From NCBI RefSeq assembly GCF_009690625.1, contig NZ_CP033878.1, positions 1,302,001 through 1,366,000 on the forward strand: 64,000 bases of DNA. The letters run 5' to 3'. Below are positions 7,341 to 16,367 of the stretch, in pieces. The stretch is from Halorhabdus sp. CBA1104. Lineage in GTDB: Archaea; Halobacteriota; Halobacteria; Halobacteriales; Haloarculaceae. Every line of letters begins with the position of its first letter. Within the stretch, counting starts at the first letter, position 1. The translations under genes were made by a program, and so were the position numbers. A model generated the notes under the pieces. The model had not been told where the DNA came from, did not search any database, and saw only the letters and a list, made by a program, of their open reading frames with translations.

Positions 7341-9779
7341 ATGACTCCGCTCCCTTCGATCGACCACGAAGATATCGTCCGAGCGGTCGACAGAGAGATC
7401 GTCGACCACTCCGTCCGAGTCATCATCGTCTTCCTGCTGTTGAGTGGTATCTTCGCCGGCGGCATGGCGGGCGTGAGTATCGACGCCGGCACCCAGCGGT
7501 TCTTCGAGAGTGTCCCCGAGCATCACACCCAACAGTTCATCGACGACCAGTTCGGCGCGACGTTCGACGCGGGCGAGGACTCGACACAAGTCGTCGTCAG
7601 CGACGAGAACGTCTTCTCGAAGCGGGCCTTGCTCCGGATGCTCGAACTGCAAGAAGACCTCGAAGCCGATCCGTCGCTCCGGGTGGGCGACGTAACCGGA
7701 CTCGCCTCTGGGGTCGCCAGAGTCCTAGACCCGTTGGCGACGACGACAACAGCACAGCGGCAGGCGATCGAGACGGCAACGCCAACGGAGATTCGAGCGG
7801 CCAGCCACACGCTGCTCGATCGGCGGCCCCAGGTCGCCCAGCTACTGAGTGAAGACCAGAATCTGGCTGAGCCCCACGCCTCAGCGACGATCGTGCTCGT
7901 GTCACACGCGATTCCGGAGGGGGACGATTCGACCTTAGAGACCGTCCAAGAGCGGGTCAAGCAGGTCGCGGAGACGGGCCACGGCGACGTTCGTGTCTTC
8001 GGGACGGCGATCCAGGATGCTGGCTTCGATCGGGCGATCTTCGAGTCACTGTCGTTGATCGTCCCAATGGTGACCGTCCTGATTCTCGTGTTCCTGATCG
8101 TCGCCTATCGGGACCCGATCGATCTGGTGCTGGCGCTCGTGAGTCTATTGTTGGCTATCGTCTGGACGTTCGGCTTCATGGGCTATGCCGGAATCAGTTT
8201 CAACCTCATGATGGTCGCGGTCCCGGTCCTGTTGCTGGGCGTCGGGATCGACTTCGGGATCCACGCCGTCAACCGATATCGCGAGGAGCGAGTCGCCGGG
8301 AAGTCAGTCGAGGACAGTATGTCGATCGCCAACCGGCAGTTGCTGGTGGCTTTTTTCATCGTCTCGGTGACGAACGTCATCGGGTTCTCGGCGAACGTGA
8401 CGAGTGCCCTCGAACCCGTCCGGGAATTCGGGCTCGTCGTCGCGGTCGGGATGGTGTTTACGCTTGCCGTCTTCGGTGTCTTTCTGCCCGCGCTGAAGGT
8501 CGTCGTCGATCGCTGGCGGCACTCGAGGGGCATCAGACAGTTTTCGATCACGCCACTCGGTGGCGAGGAATCGCGGCTTGGCGACATCCTCCGATCGAGT
8601 GCAATCGTCGCCAAACGTCACCCGCTGATTCTGCTTGCGATCATCCTCCTGGTAACTGGAGCCGCCGCCCAGTCCGCGACGAACGTCGAATCGAAGTTCG
8701 AGACCGAGGACTTCCTGCCGTACGCCGATCACCCGCCACAGCTCGATGCGATTCCCGACCAGATTGCCCCCTCCGAGTTCGAAATCACGGCCACGTCGAA
8801 TTATATCACCGACACGTTCGAGACGACCAACACCGAACAGGTGACGTTGTACGTCGAGGGACCGCTACGGCGGGATCACGCCCTCGAAGCCGTCTCCCGC
8901 GTCGGCTCGGACCCACCGGACTCGTTCGTCCGCAAAGACGGCCACGCCGTTTCACAGAGCATCGTGGACGTCATGGAGAGGGCTGCCCGACAGGACAGGG
9001 AATTTGCGGACCTACTCGACCGCAACGACCTCTCGGAGAACGGCGTCCCCGATCGGAACCTCGATGCGATCTATCAGGCGTTGCTGTCCTCTGAGTACGG
9101 GGACCAGGCCCGCCAGTACCTGACCGCGGATCGCCGAGCGACGAAAGTCGTCTACCAGGTCCAAGCCAGCGCCAGCCAGAAGGAAGTCACCGAGGACGCG
9201 CGCACGCTCGCCGCCGACGCCCGGTTCGACGCCGTTGTGACGGGCGACATCATCGTCTTCCGGGCACTGACTGAGGCGCTGATGAGCTCTGCGATCATCA
9301 GTTTCGCCGTCGCGTTCTTGCTGACAGCGGCGTTCCTGGTCGTGATCTTCGGCCTGCTCGAAGGGCGGTGGTCGCTTGGGCTGGCGACGATGGCGCCGGT
9401 CACGGTCGCGATCGTGTTGCTAGTCGGGTCGATGCCCATCCTCGGCATCACGTTCAACGCGCTGACGGCGACGATCCTCGCGATCACGATCGGTCTCGGA
9501 GTGGCCTACGCCGTCCACGTCAGCCACCGGTTCATCGACGAATACGACGACAACGGGGACGTCCACGAATCGCTGCTCGTGACGCTCAGCGGGACTGGGG
9601 GCGGGATCACCGCGAGCATGCTGACGACCTCGGGAAGTGTCGTCTGTATGACCGTCGCCGTCAACCCGATTTTGGGGCAGTTCGGCCTGCTAACCGGTGT
9701 CAGTACGTTCCTCTCGTATCTGACGGCGGTGACGGTGTTGCCGCTGACGCTCCGTGGCTGGGCGCGCGTGTTCGGCTAG
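7341..9779 (+). CDS. RND/MMPL-superfamily membrane protein with sterol-sensing-like domain
   Basis: 812 residues in two homologous halves. Each half has one N-terminal membrane helix (about 26-48 and about 430-447), a large extracytoplasmic loop, then a cluster of five helices (about 235-390 and about 640-810). The helix clusters contain the RND/MMPL pattern, for example LLLGVGIDFGIHAVNRYREE and LGVAYAVHVSHRFIDEYDD. This superfamily uses the ion gradient to move lipids, drugs or other hydrophobic molecules; the substrate cannot be read here. It lies 34 bp behind the giant repeat protein, so the pair probably forms one surface-assembly or export operon. Confidence 0.85.
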   Translation: MTPLPSIDHEDIVRAVDREIVDHSVRVIIVFLLLSGIFAGGMAGVSIDAGTQRFFESVPEHHTQQFIDDQFGATFDAGEDSTQVVVSDENVFSKRALLRMLELQEDLEADPSLRVGDVTGLASGVARVLDPLATTTTAQRQAIETATPTEIRAASHTLLDRRPQVAQLLSEDQNLAEPHASATIVLVSHAIPEGDDSTLETVQERVKQVAETGHGDVRVFGTAIQDAGFDRAIFESLSLIVPMVTVLILVFLIVAYRDPIDLVLALVSLLLAIVWTFGFMGYAGISFNLMMVAVPVLLLGVGIDFGIHAVNRYREERVAGKSVEDSMSIANRQLLVAFFIVSVTNVIGFSANVTSALEPVREFGLVVAVGMVFTLAVFGVFLPALKVVVDRWRHSRGIRQFSITPLGGEESRLGDILRSSAIVAKRHPLILLAIILLVTGAAAQSATNVESKFETEDFLPYADHPPQLDAIPDQIAPSEFEITATSNYITDTFETTNTEQVTLYVEGPLRRDHALEAVSRVGSDPPDSFVRKDGHAVSQSIVDVMERAARQDREFADLLDRNDLSENGVPDRNLDAIYQALLSSEYGDQARQYLTADRRATKVVYQVQASASQKEVTEDARTLAADARFDAVVTGDIIVFRALTEALMSSAIISFAVAFLLTAAFLVVIFGLLEGRWSLGLATMAPVTVAIVLLVGSMPILGITFNALTATILAITIGLGVAYAVHVSHRFIDEYDDNGDVHESLLVTLSGTGGGITASMLTTSGSVVCMTVAVNPILGQFGLLTGVSTFLSYLTAVTVLPLTLRGWARVFG

Positions 9780-9800
9780 AACGTGACGGGAGAGCCGTCC

Positions 9801-10235
9801 TCACTCCAAAATAGTGTCGAGGAACGACACCCACCGCCGATTGCTCTGGACGTCTTGTTTGCGGGCACGCTCGGCGAGATCCGGTTCGTGGAGATTCTGT
9901 AGGGCTGCGAGGGCGCGATCGATCCCGACGATCGAATCGGCCAGTGCCTCGGCTTCGGATTCGGTCAATGTGGCCGATTCGAGCCGCTCCTTTCGTGCCG
10001 CGCGCTCGGCGGTGAGTTTACGCCGAACCTCGCGGACGCGGTCGCGCAACTCCGGAGGAACCGTGCCCTGGCGTTTGGTCTCCCAGACGAATTCCTTGAG
10101 GTTCATCTCCGTGCCCTGGATCTGGACCGCCGTCGGGATCTGTTGGCCAACAGTCGCCGACTTGCGCGTCACACGCTCGAGTAACTCCTCGCGTCGTCGA
10201 TCGTCGAGTTGGCTCTCGTCTCCCGTCTTCCCCAT
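9801..10235 (-). CDS. DUF5788-like cytoplasmic helical protein
   Basis: 144 residues, highly charged and predicted helical, with no membrane segment or signal. Recognisable stretches are TAVQIQGTEMNLKEFVWETKRQG and a long Arg/Glu/Ala helix. I believe it belongs to the haloarchaeal DUF5788 family, but the name is from memory. Function is unknown. It follows the DICT gene on the same strand, 88 bp away, so co-transcription is possible. Confidence 0.6.
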   Translation of the reverse strand: MGKTGDESQLDDRRREELLERVTRKSATVGQQIPTAVQIQGTEMNLKEFVWETKRQGTVPPELRDRVREVRRKLTAERAARKERLESATLTESEAEALADSIVGIDRALAALQNLHEPDLAERARKQDVQSNRRWVSFLDTILE

Positions 10236-10323
10236 GTAACTGCCTCACAGCCCAACCGCCGGGAGTCTTTCGGTTCGGCACTGCCCCGTGGCGAGACAGA
10301 ACGACACAGTCGCCACGAATGCA

Positions 10324-11097
10324 TCAGGTACCAGGCTCGTTCGACTGTGGGCCTGACGTGGAGATATCACTATCGCACACGTACTCGGTTTCGAGATGGG
10401 CCCGGACGCGATCGACGAGCATCGCATCGTAGGTCCAGGCACCGTAGAACTGCTCTGGACCGCGCTGTTCGGCCAGCAGGGCGGTCTCTTGGGCCGTCTC
10501 GTCCCCGCCATCGAAGATGACGAACCACGTGGTGGCAATCTCGTCGGTCTCGACTGCATGAACCTGGGCACCACCCAGATCAGGGGCCGGATCGTCGGGC
10601 ACGCCGAAGGCGTGGACGGTTACCCCGCGGCGGGCGATATCGGCGTAGATAGACGATTGATCTGCCATGAGCGAAAAGCGCTGGAAGCCGGCATACAAAG
10701 TGCCAGAGCCGACACGCCGGGCCCGGTCTTCGATCTCTCTGGACGCGTGATGCAACTGGGATCGGTCGGTGGACGTGAACGTGGTCTCTTTGAGGTGTTT
10801 GAGGATGGCCTCGTATTCTGTATCTGCGAAGCCGACGCCGTTGGCACCCACGTTCGTTTCCGTCACCAGTTGCCGGAGGAGTGATCCATCGAGAACCGCC
10901 AACACACCATCGACAGCACTGAGGACCGCAACCTCGGCCGGGCGTCCGGAGGCCGTCCGGGCCGTCGAAATCCGGACGTTCTGGGTCTCGAAGAAATCAG
11001 CCAGGTGCTCGCCTAGACGGTCCTCGTTGCCCACGTTGAACAGGACCAGCTCTTTCTCGTGGTTGTTGATCGCCTCGATGCAGCCATGGATATCCAT
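10324..11097 (-). CDS. DICT sensory-domain protein
   Basis: 257 residues. The middle and C-terminal part match the DICT domain layout: a SREIEDRARRVG helix, FQRFSLMADQSSIYADIARRG, the HAFGVPD motif and WFVIFDGG near residue 200. DICT domains occur in light- and stress-linked signalling proteins of cyanobacteria and haloarchaea and are thought to be ligand sensors. No effector domain is fused here, so it must act through partners. The gene begins 24 bp after the stop of mutS on the same strand. Confidence 0.8.
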   Translation of the reverse strand: MDIHGCIEAINNHEKELVLFNVGNEDRLGEHLADFFETQNVRISTARTASGRPAEVAVLSAVDGVLAVLDGSLLRQLVTETNVGANGVGFADTEYEAILKHLKETTFTSTDRSQLHHASREIEDRARRVGSGTLYAGFQRFSLMADQSSIYADIARRGVTVHAFGVPDDPAPDLGGAQVHAVETDEIATTWFVIFDGGDETAQETALLAEQRGPEQFYGAWTYDAMLVDRVRAHLETEYVCDSDISTSGPQSNEPGT

Positions 11098-11121
11098 CGA
11101 CTGTGGCTACGGACGGTGCTA

Positions 11122-13719
11122 TTATAAATCTCCGTCCGCGCCCTCGCCAGCCAGCCGTTGCAAGTCCGCGAGCGTGTTGAGTGCTTCGAGCGGCGTCAAT
11201 TCGGCGACGGTGAGCGATTGCAACTCGGCGGACAACGTCTCGGCTGCAGTCTCTCGTTCCGGGGGGTCGCTAGTGGTCGCCTCACGGGGCACTGGTTCGT
11301 CGAGACGGTCCGTCGTAGCGAGCAGCTCCCGAGACCGGTCGACGACTGGCCCAGGCACGCCCGCGACCGCGGCGACCTCCACGCCGTAGGACGCCTCTGC
11401 GGGGCCGGGAGCGATCTCGTACGGGAACGCGACATCGTCGCTGTCGCGGTCGGTCCGGAAGTGCAGATTCGTCGCCTGCGGGAGGCTCGTAGCGACGTCG
11501 GTCAGCTCGTGATGATGGGTAGCAAACAGCGTGGTCGCACCGATCTCGTCGTGGATGTGTTCGGTCACGGCCCGAGCGATCGCCAGGCCGTCCGAGGTGC
11601 TGGTTCCGCGGCCAACCTCGTCGAGCAAGACCAGCGAGTCCGGGCTAGCCTGCGCCAGGATCGTCGCGAGTTCACTCATCTCGACCATGAACGTCGAGCG
11701 GCCGCCAGCGATATCGTCGCTGGCCCCGACCCGGGTGAAGACCCGATCGACGATCCGCAAGCTGGCGGACGCTGCCGGCACGAAGCTCCCGGCCTGGGCG
11801 AGGACGGTGAGCAGCCCAACCTGGCGCATGTACGTCGACTTCCCGCTCATGTTCGGCCCGGTAATTACCGCGAGGAACGAATCGTCGTCGAGGTGGACGT
11901 CGTTGGGCACGAACTGCTCCTCGGCGCGTTCGACGACCGGGTGGCGACCGCCCTCGACGTGGATAGCGTCGCCGTCGAAGGTTGGCCGACAGTAATCGCG
12001 TTCGGCCGCGACGGTCCCAAACGAGACGAGCACGTCCAGAGTCGCCACGGCGTCGGCCACCGCCTGGACGCGCTCTGAGTGGGCGGCGACCTGCTCGCGA
12101 ACCGCGACGAACAGGTCGTATTCGAGGTCCTCAGCCTGGCTCGCTGCCCGCAGAATCTCGTCTTCGCGTTCCTTGAGTTCGGGCGTGTAGTACCGCTCGG
12201 CGTTTTTCAGCGTCTGGCGTCGCTGGTAGTCCTCGGGAACGCGATCGAGATTCGCGTCGGTCACTTCGATGTAGTAGCCGTGGACAGCGTTGTGGCCGAC
12301 TTTCAGCGAGTCGATGCCGGTCCGTTCGCGCTCGCTTGCCTCTAGGTCGGTAATCCAGTCTTTGCCCGCTCGCTCGGTCGCGCGCAATTCGTCGAGTCGG
12401 TCGTGATACCCGTCACTGATGATCCCGCCCTCGGTGATCTCGGTCGGCGGGTCGACAGCGATCGCGTCGTCGATCAGCCCACGGAGGTCGTCTAACTCGT
12501 CGAGTCGATCCTGAAGGTCCGCGAGCAGGGGAGCCTCAGCATCGGCTAAAGTCGCCCGGAGCTCCGGAATCACGTCGAGCGTGTCTTTCAGCGAGCGGAG
12601 ATCGCGAGCGTCGGCCCGTGATCGGGAAACCCGGGAGATGAGTCGCTCGATGTCGTAGACGTCGGCGAGCAGTGCTTGCAGTCGTTCCCGGGTTTGCAGG
12701 GCCGAGACGAGTTCCTCGACAGCCCCATGGCGGGCCTCGATCCGGTCACGGTCGAGCAACGGCCGGCGGAGCCACTCGGTCAGTCGGCGACGGCCCAGCG
12801 CACAGGCTGTCTCGTCCATCACGTCGACGAGTGTCAGATCGGTGCGACCCGTGACTGTCCGGCGTTCGAAGATCTCCAGACTGTCCAGGGCCACCGCGTC
12901 GAGTACCATGTACTCCCGCGGGTCGTATCGCGTAAGGTGGTTGAGATAGTCCAGACGGCCGTCCTGGCCGCCACGGGCGTACTCGGCGTAGGCAAGCAGC
13001 GCGCCACAGGCACGGATCTCGGCGTCGGTCGCCAGCAGTCGATCCGGCGGGCCAAAGTAGTCGGTGACGTGTTCGCGGGCGTGCTCGTCGGCGAAGTACT
13101 CCGCCACGACGGGGGTGACGGCACACGCGCCGTCGAAGAGGTCCGGTGCGTCAGGGCCGACAATGCCCTCTGCCGGACCGAAGCGGGTGAGTTCGTCACG
13201 GACGGTCTCGCGGTCGTCAGTACTCGTCGCGTAGAAGTCTCCGGTCGAGACGTCGAGGACGGCCACACCGACGCGCCCATCGGCCGCCGCGAGCGCGGCG
13301 ACGTAGTTGTTCTCGGCCCCGCCCAGCAGTTCGTCCTCGGTGAGCGTCCCCGGCGTGATGATCCGCGTGACAGCACGGTCGACGACGCCACTGACTGCGT
13401 CCGGGTCCTCGACTTGCTCGGCGATCGCGACGCGATAACCTGCATCCAGTAGCGTTTCGACGTAGGATTCGGCGTTGTCGATCGGGACGCCGGTCATGGC
13501 GTAGGTGCCAGTCGAATCCTCCCGCTCGGTCAGCGTGACCTCACAGACTCGCGCGAGTACGTCGGCAGCGTCACAGAACGCCTTATAAAAGTCCCCCGAC
13601 TGGAACAGGACCAGCGCGTCGTCGTACCGATCGGTCAACTCGACGTACTGACTCAACATCGGCGTCAGTTCCTCGCGCCGCTCGGCCATCTTGGCCGGCG
13701 GTCCCAGTGCCCCATCCAT
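11122..13719 (-). CDS. mutS: DNA mismatch repair protein MutS
   Basis: 865 residues, full length for MutS1. ATG 13719 ([15 protein letters not shown]) is preferred over an in-frame start 15 codons upstream because the extension is Pro/Gly-rich and unlike MutS. Domains in order: mismatch-binding domain I (about 20-130), connector II, lever/clamp III-IV (about 270-550) and the ABC ATPase V with Walker [10 protein letters not shown] and Walker [14 protein letters not shown]. The mismatch-wedge motif is GDFYKAF (Phe44-Tyr45-Lys46) where the classical motif is Phe-x-Glu. This Lys replaces the Glu that contacts the mispaired base in characterised MutS. No mutL lies within the window on either side. 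It precedes the DICT gene by 24 bp. Confidence 0.97.
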   Translation of the reverse strand: MDGALGPPAKMAERREELTPMLSQYVELTDRYDDALVLFQSGDFYKAFCDAADVLARVCEVTLTEREDSTGTYAMTGVPIDNAESYVETLLDAGYRVAIAEQVEDPDAVSGVVDRAVTRIITPGTLTEDELLGGAENNYVAALAAADGRVGVAVLDVSTGDFYATSTDDRETVRDELTRFGPAEGIVGPDAPDLFDGACAVTPVVAEYFADEHAREHVTDYFGPPDRLLATDAEIRACGALLAYAEYARGGQDGRLDYLNHLTRYDPREYMVLDAVALDSLEIFERRTVTGRTDLTLVDVMDETACALGRRRLTEWLRRPLLDRDRIEARHGAVEELVSALQTRERLQALLADVYDIERLISRVSRSRADARDLRSLKDTLDVIPELRATLADAEAPLLADLQDRLDELDDLRGLIDDAIAVDPPTEITEGGIISDGYHDRLDELRATERAGKDWITDLEASERERTGIDSLKVGHNAVHGYYIEVTDANLDRVPEDYQRRQTLKNAERYYTPELKEREDEILRAASQAEDLEYDLFVAVREQVAAHSERVQAVADAVATLDVLVSFGTVAAERDYCRPTFDGDAIHVEGGRHPVVERAEEQFVPNDVHLDDDSFLAVITGPNMSGKSTYMRQVGLLTVLAQAGSFVPAASASLRIVDRVFTRVGASDDIAGGRSTFMVEMSELATILAQASPDSLVLLDEVGRGTSTSDGLAIARAVTEHIHDEIGATTLFATHHHELTDVATSLPQATNLHFRTDRDSDDVAFPYEIAPGPAEASYGVEVAAVAGVPGPVVDRSRELLATTDRLDEPVPREATTSDPPERETAAETLSAELQSLTVAELTPLEALNTLADLQRLAGEGADGDL

Positions 13720-13818
13720 GCCCGAGTGAGTACGCCCCGGCGGACAAATACCCGTTGGTCCCAACGCGCTATTGCCGTGCGTCTATTAGAATTGTTCCAC
13801 TCGGACAATATCGACTAG

Positions 13819-13830
13819 TATTTAAATTTT
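13819..13830 (+). promoter_or_regulatory. TATA box for the thioredoxin-like gene
   Basis: TATTTAAATTTT is centred about 25 bp before the ATG at 13849. That spacing puts the transcript start at or next to the ATG, so the mRNA is probably leaderless. This supports ATG 13849 over the GTG at 13840. Confidence 0.7.
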
Positions 13831-13848
13831 GGGCACCGAGTGAAAGTA

Positions 13849-14205
13849 ATGACGGCACCCACACGCGACGATCAAGCGGCGTCACCCGAGCGGCCGGTCG
13901 CCCTCGAAGACGAAGCCGATCTCGACGCGCTCGTCGAGACCGACGAGACCGTTCTCGTCGAGTTCTACACGGACGGCTGTGGGATCTGTGCGTCGATGGA
14001 ACCCGTTCTGGGGATCGTCGCCCAGGAGAGCGACGCCGTGATCGGGACGATCAACCCGCGAGACGATCCGCCGCTGGTCGATCGCTTCGACGTCCAAAGC
14101 GTCCCGCTACTGGTCGTGTTCCGAGACGGTGAACCCGTCGAACGCGTCGCCGACGGCTTCCAGCCAGCCGAAGAGGTACTGGAACTGATTGAAACCGAAG
14201 CCTGA
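13849..14205 (+). CDS. Thioredoxin-fold protein
   Basis: 118 residues with the thioredoxin beta-alpha-beta layout: TVLVEFYTDGCGICASM, a cis-Pro segment SVPLLVVFRDGEPV and a C-terminal helix. The redox pair is Cys44/Cys47 in CGIC; the classical WCGPC has a Trp before and Gly-Pro between, so redox potential or partner choice probably differs. It is cytoplasmic, with no signal or TM. It stands alone on the plus strand, divergent from mutS. A role in thiol-disulfide exchange is established for the fold; the substrate is unknown. Confidence 0.85.
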   Translation: MTAPTRDDQAASPERPVALEDEADLDALVETDETVLVEFYTDGCGICASMEPVLGIVAQESDAVIGTINPRDDPPLVDRFDVQSVPLLVVFRDGEPVERVADGFQPAEEVLELIETEA

Positions 14206-14434
14206 CTACAAGACGGTAGCCATCCGGTCGGTCAGTCCCTGGCCGTCGGCAACAGCGAGCGCCAGCCCTTCTATTGAGAAGTCGTCGACGGGCGCGGCGT
14301 GCCGTTGCGACGGCTTCCTCGACATAGCCCTCCACCTCACTGACCGTACCCTGGCTCGTGCGTGCAGTCACGATCCCGTCTCTATCGGGCCAGCCGTCGG
14401 CCGATTCACTAGAAAGGAAAGACTCACACTCCAC
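14206..14434 (-). pseudogene. Small frameshifted gene (two halves in different frames)
   Basis: On the minus strand, a GTG at 14434 directly after the stop of the membrane-protein gene opens a frame reading MECESFLSSESADGWPD and continuing to EVEGYVEEAVATARRA. Near 14291-14300 the plausible reading jumps by +1 to APVDDFSIEGLALAVADGQG and then LTDRMATVL. That second frame stops with TAG at 14208, immediately beside the thioredoxin stop. Both halves have normal haloarchaeal codon use, while each frame alone is poor outside its half. A one-base insertion (or two-base loss) would create this, either as true decay or as a sequencing error. A repaired product would be about 75 residues and soluble; I do not recognise its family. 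Confidence 0.45.
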
Positions 14435-15160
14435 TCAGGATCGTCGGAGGACGAGAATCGAACTGCCCGAGACGAGTGTCACAGCGACGACGTGGCCGAG
14501 AAGCGCCACAGCGAGGAGGATGTGATCGGTGACAAACGGAACTAGTGCCAGTTGCGTCCAGGCGAAAGCGATCGTGATTGCGTCGATGCGAACGAACGCT
14601 TCAGCAGTCGTGGCGTCGATGGTTTCCCCCAGAGCCACGCTCCGCCAGAGGCCGACGAGACTCGCCCACCACCCGGTTCCGATCCGGTAACAGACGTCCC
14701 ACAGGACGAGCAACGTAAAGAACACGGCCGGGACGGGCAGTGGGTCGCCAAGCAAGTCGGCGAGTAGCGTCGTCCCGCCTGCCCGCGGATCGATCACGAA
14801 CAGGTACGTGAGCAACGCGATGAACGACCCCAGGCCCAGGACGATCTCGATACCGGAGCCGAACAAGACCTCGGTGTACCGAGTCGAGACGTCGAGGCGG
14901 CGAATGCGCCGCCCGATCGTCAACAGGAAGACGCTGCCCGCAGAGGCGATCACGACCGCCGTGGTTCCAGCGAGCAGCCCCTCCCAGCGGTTGTAGCCGA
15001 CCGCGAGAACGATCACACCCGTCTCGAAGAGAAGCAACTGGACGAGCAACGCGACCGTCCGCGTCAACTCGACACCCGGGATCGACCCGGCGATGCTCTC
15101 ATAGACCCAGCGCTCGGGGTTTCGATCCGGCGACTCTTCGTCAGGAGCGATACCGGTCAT
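14435..15160 (-). CDS. Six-helix integral membrane protein of unknown function
   Basis: 241 residues. A charged cytoplasmic N-terminus (about 35 residues) is followed by six hydrophobic segments, for example VALLVQLLLFETGVIVLAVGY, GLLAGTTAVVIASAGSVFLL and VALLGHVVAVTLVSGSSILV. A conserved-looking WDVCYRIGTGWW loop lies between helices 4 and 5. No transporter or enzyme signature is recognised. Its ATG overlaps the upstream stop (ATGA), so it is translated together with the NmrA-like gene. Confidence 0.7.
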   Translation of the reverse strand: MTGIAPDEESPDRNPERWVYESIAGSIPGVELTRTVALLVQLLLFETGVIVLAVGYNRWEGLLAGTTAVVIASAGSVFLLTIGRRIRRLDVSTRYTEVLFGSGIEIVLGLGSFIALLTYLFVIDPRAGGTTLLADLLGDPLPVPAVFFTLLVLWDVCYRIGTGWWASLVGLWRSVALGETIDATTAEAFVRIDAITIAFAWTQLALVPFVTDHILLAVALLGHVVAVTLVSGSSILVLRRS

Positions 15161-16047
15161 GGTTCGGCGTCGCCTCCAAACGCACGTGCGACGGCCTCGT
15201 CGAAGGGCGTCTTCTCGACGGTGATGACGTCTTCGACGCTATCGTCCGTGACGACGACAGGGTTTTTCAGCCCGAGGATCAGCGGCCGCGAGACGGCCGC
15301 CGGCACGTCGGTCACGAACTCGACCCAGTAGGCGGACAGGCGAGGGGTGAGCACTGGGACCGGGACGATATAGCGCCGCTTGCCCAGAATGTCGGCGGTT
15401 CGGGTCAACATCTCGTGGTAGGTCAAAATTTCGGGGCCACCGATCTGGTATGTCTCGCCGGCAGTCGCTGGATGATCGAGGACGCCGACCAGATACGTGA
15501 TCACGTCAGAAATGGCGATCGGCTGGCACTCGGTGTAGAGCCACCGTGGCGCGATCATGACCGGCAGCCGCTCGACGAGTTGACGAACCATCCGGAAACT
15601 GGCACTGCCCTCGCCGACGATGATCGCCGCTCTGAGCGTCGTCAGATCGGAGTCCCCCTCAGCGAGGATCGATTCGACTTCCTGACGCGAGCGGAGATGC
15701 TCAGAGAGGTCGTCGCCGGCCTCACCCAGCCCGCCGAGATAGACCACGCGATCGATGCCGGCACTGTCAGCGACAGCCCGGAAGTTTTCGGCAGCGATCC
15801 GGTCGCGTTCGGCGAAGGTCTCGCCGGTCCCCAGCGAATGGACGAGGTAGTACGCCGCATCGAAGTCTTCGGAGAGGGAAAGCGTGGCCGGATCGAGCAA
15901 GTCGCCCTCGGTGACTGCGACCCCGCTGGGCGGATCGTAGGCACTTGCGTCCCGCGTCATCGCGACGACGTCGTGGCCCGCCGCTTGTAGGGCAGGGACG
16001 AGCGAACTACCGACGAATCCAGTCGCCCCAGTGACCAGAACCTTCAT
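15157..16047 (-). CDS. NmrA/complex-I-39-kDa-like NAD(P)-binding protein
   Basis: 296 residues. The N-terminal Rossmann motif VTGATGFVGSSLVPAL (GxxGxxG) is the atypical short-chain dehydrogenase pattern. The YLVHSLG, YLGGLGEAGDDLS and LRAAIIVGEGSASF segments are typical of the NmrA / NDUFA9-like branch rather than classical epimerases, and no Tyr-x3-Lys catalytic pair stands out. ATG 16047 starts MKVLVTGATG; an extension upstream lacks any domain. It overlaps the membrane protein gene by ATGA, suggesting a complex. A role in quinone, lipid or redox modification is inference. Confidence 0.8.
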   Translation of the reverse strand: MKVLVTGATGFVGSSLVPALQAAGHDVVAMTRDASAYDPPSGVAVTEGDLLDPATLSLSEDFDAAYYLVHSLGTGETFAERDRIAAENFRAVADSAGIDRVVYLGGLGEAGDDLSEHLRSRQEVESILAEGDSDLTTLRAAIIVGEGSASFRMVRQLVERLPVMIAPRWLYTECQPIAISDVITYLVGVLDHPATAGETYQIGGPEILTYHEMLTRTADILGKRRYIVPVPVLTPRLSAYWVEFVTDVPAAVSRPLILGLKNPVVVTDDSVEDVITVEKTPFDEAVARAFGGDAEP

Positions 16048-16367
16048 ACTGGTACTCCGGGCCGCGTTGGGAAAAACACCGGGCGTCACTCCGGGGATAG
16101 TGCTGATGTGTTCGTCCCGCTCGATAGCATAGTCGTCCGAGGAGGGAGAATCGTTCAAATCGGCTCAGTTGGGCACTCACCGTGAGCGTCTGTGGCGGTG
16201 CGGACCTCCCAGCCCGTAGCCAGTACATACAGAGTCCCGTCGTTGTGTCGACACACTACACGAACAGTGGGACAGAAGGGACCTCAACGCGACTATCCAG
16301 CCGAGACGATGCCGACCGACCTCCGAATGTTTATCCCTGTCTGTTAGTTAAGCGATGGTACAGAACC
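16048..16367 (+). other. Divergent intergenic region before lactate dehydrogenase
   Basis: 320 bp with no convincing gene. It holds a perfect 12-bp palindrome TGTGTCGACACA at 16244-16255 and a TATA-like TGTTTATCC at about 16327-16335, followed by the ldh ATG at 16368. The palindrome could be an operator for either divergent gene; this is not proven. Confidence 0.5.
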
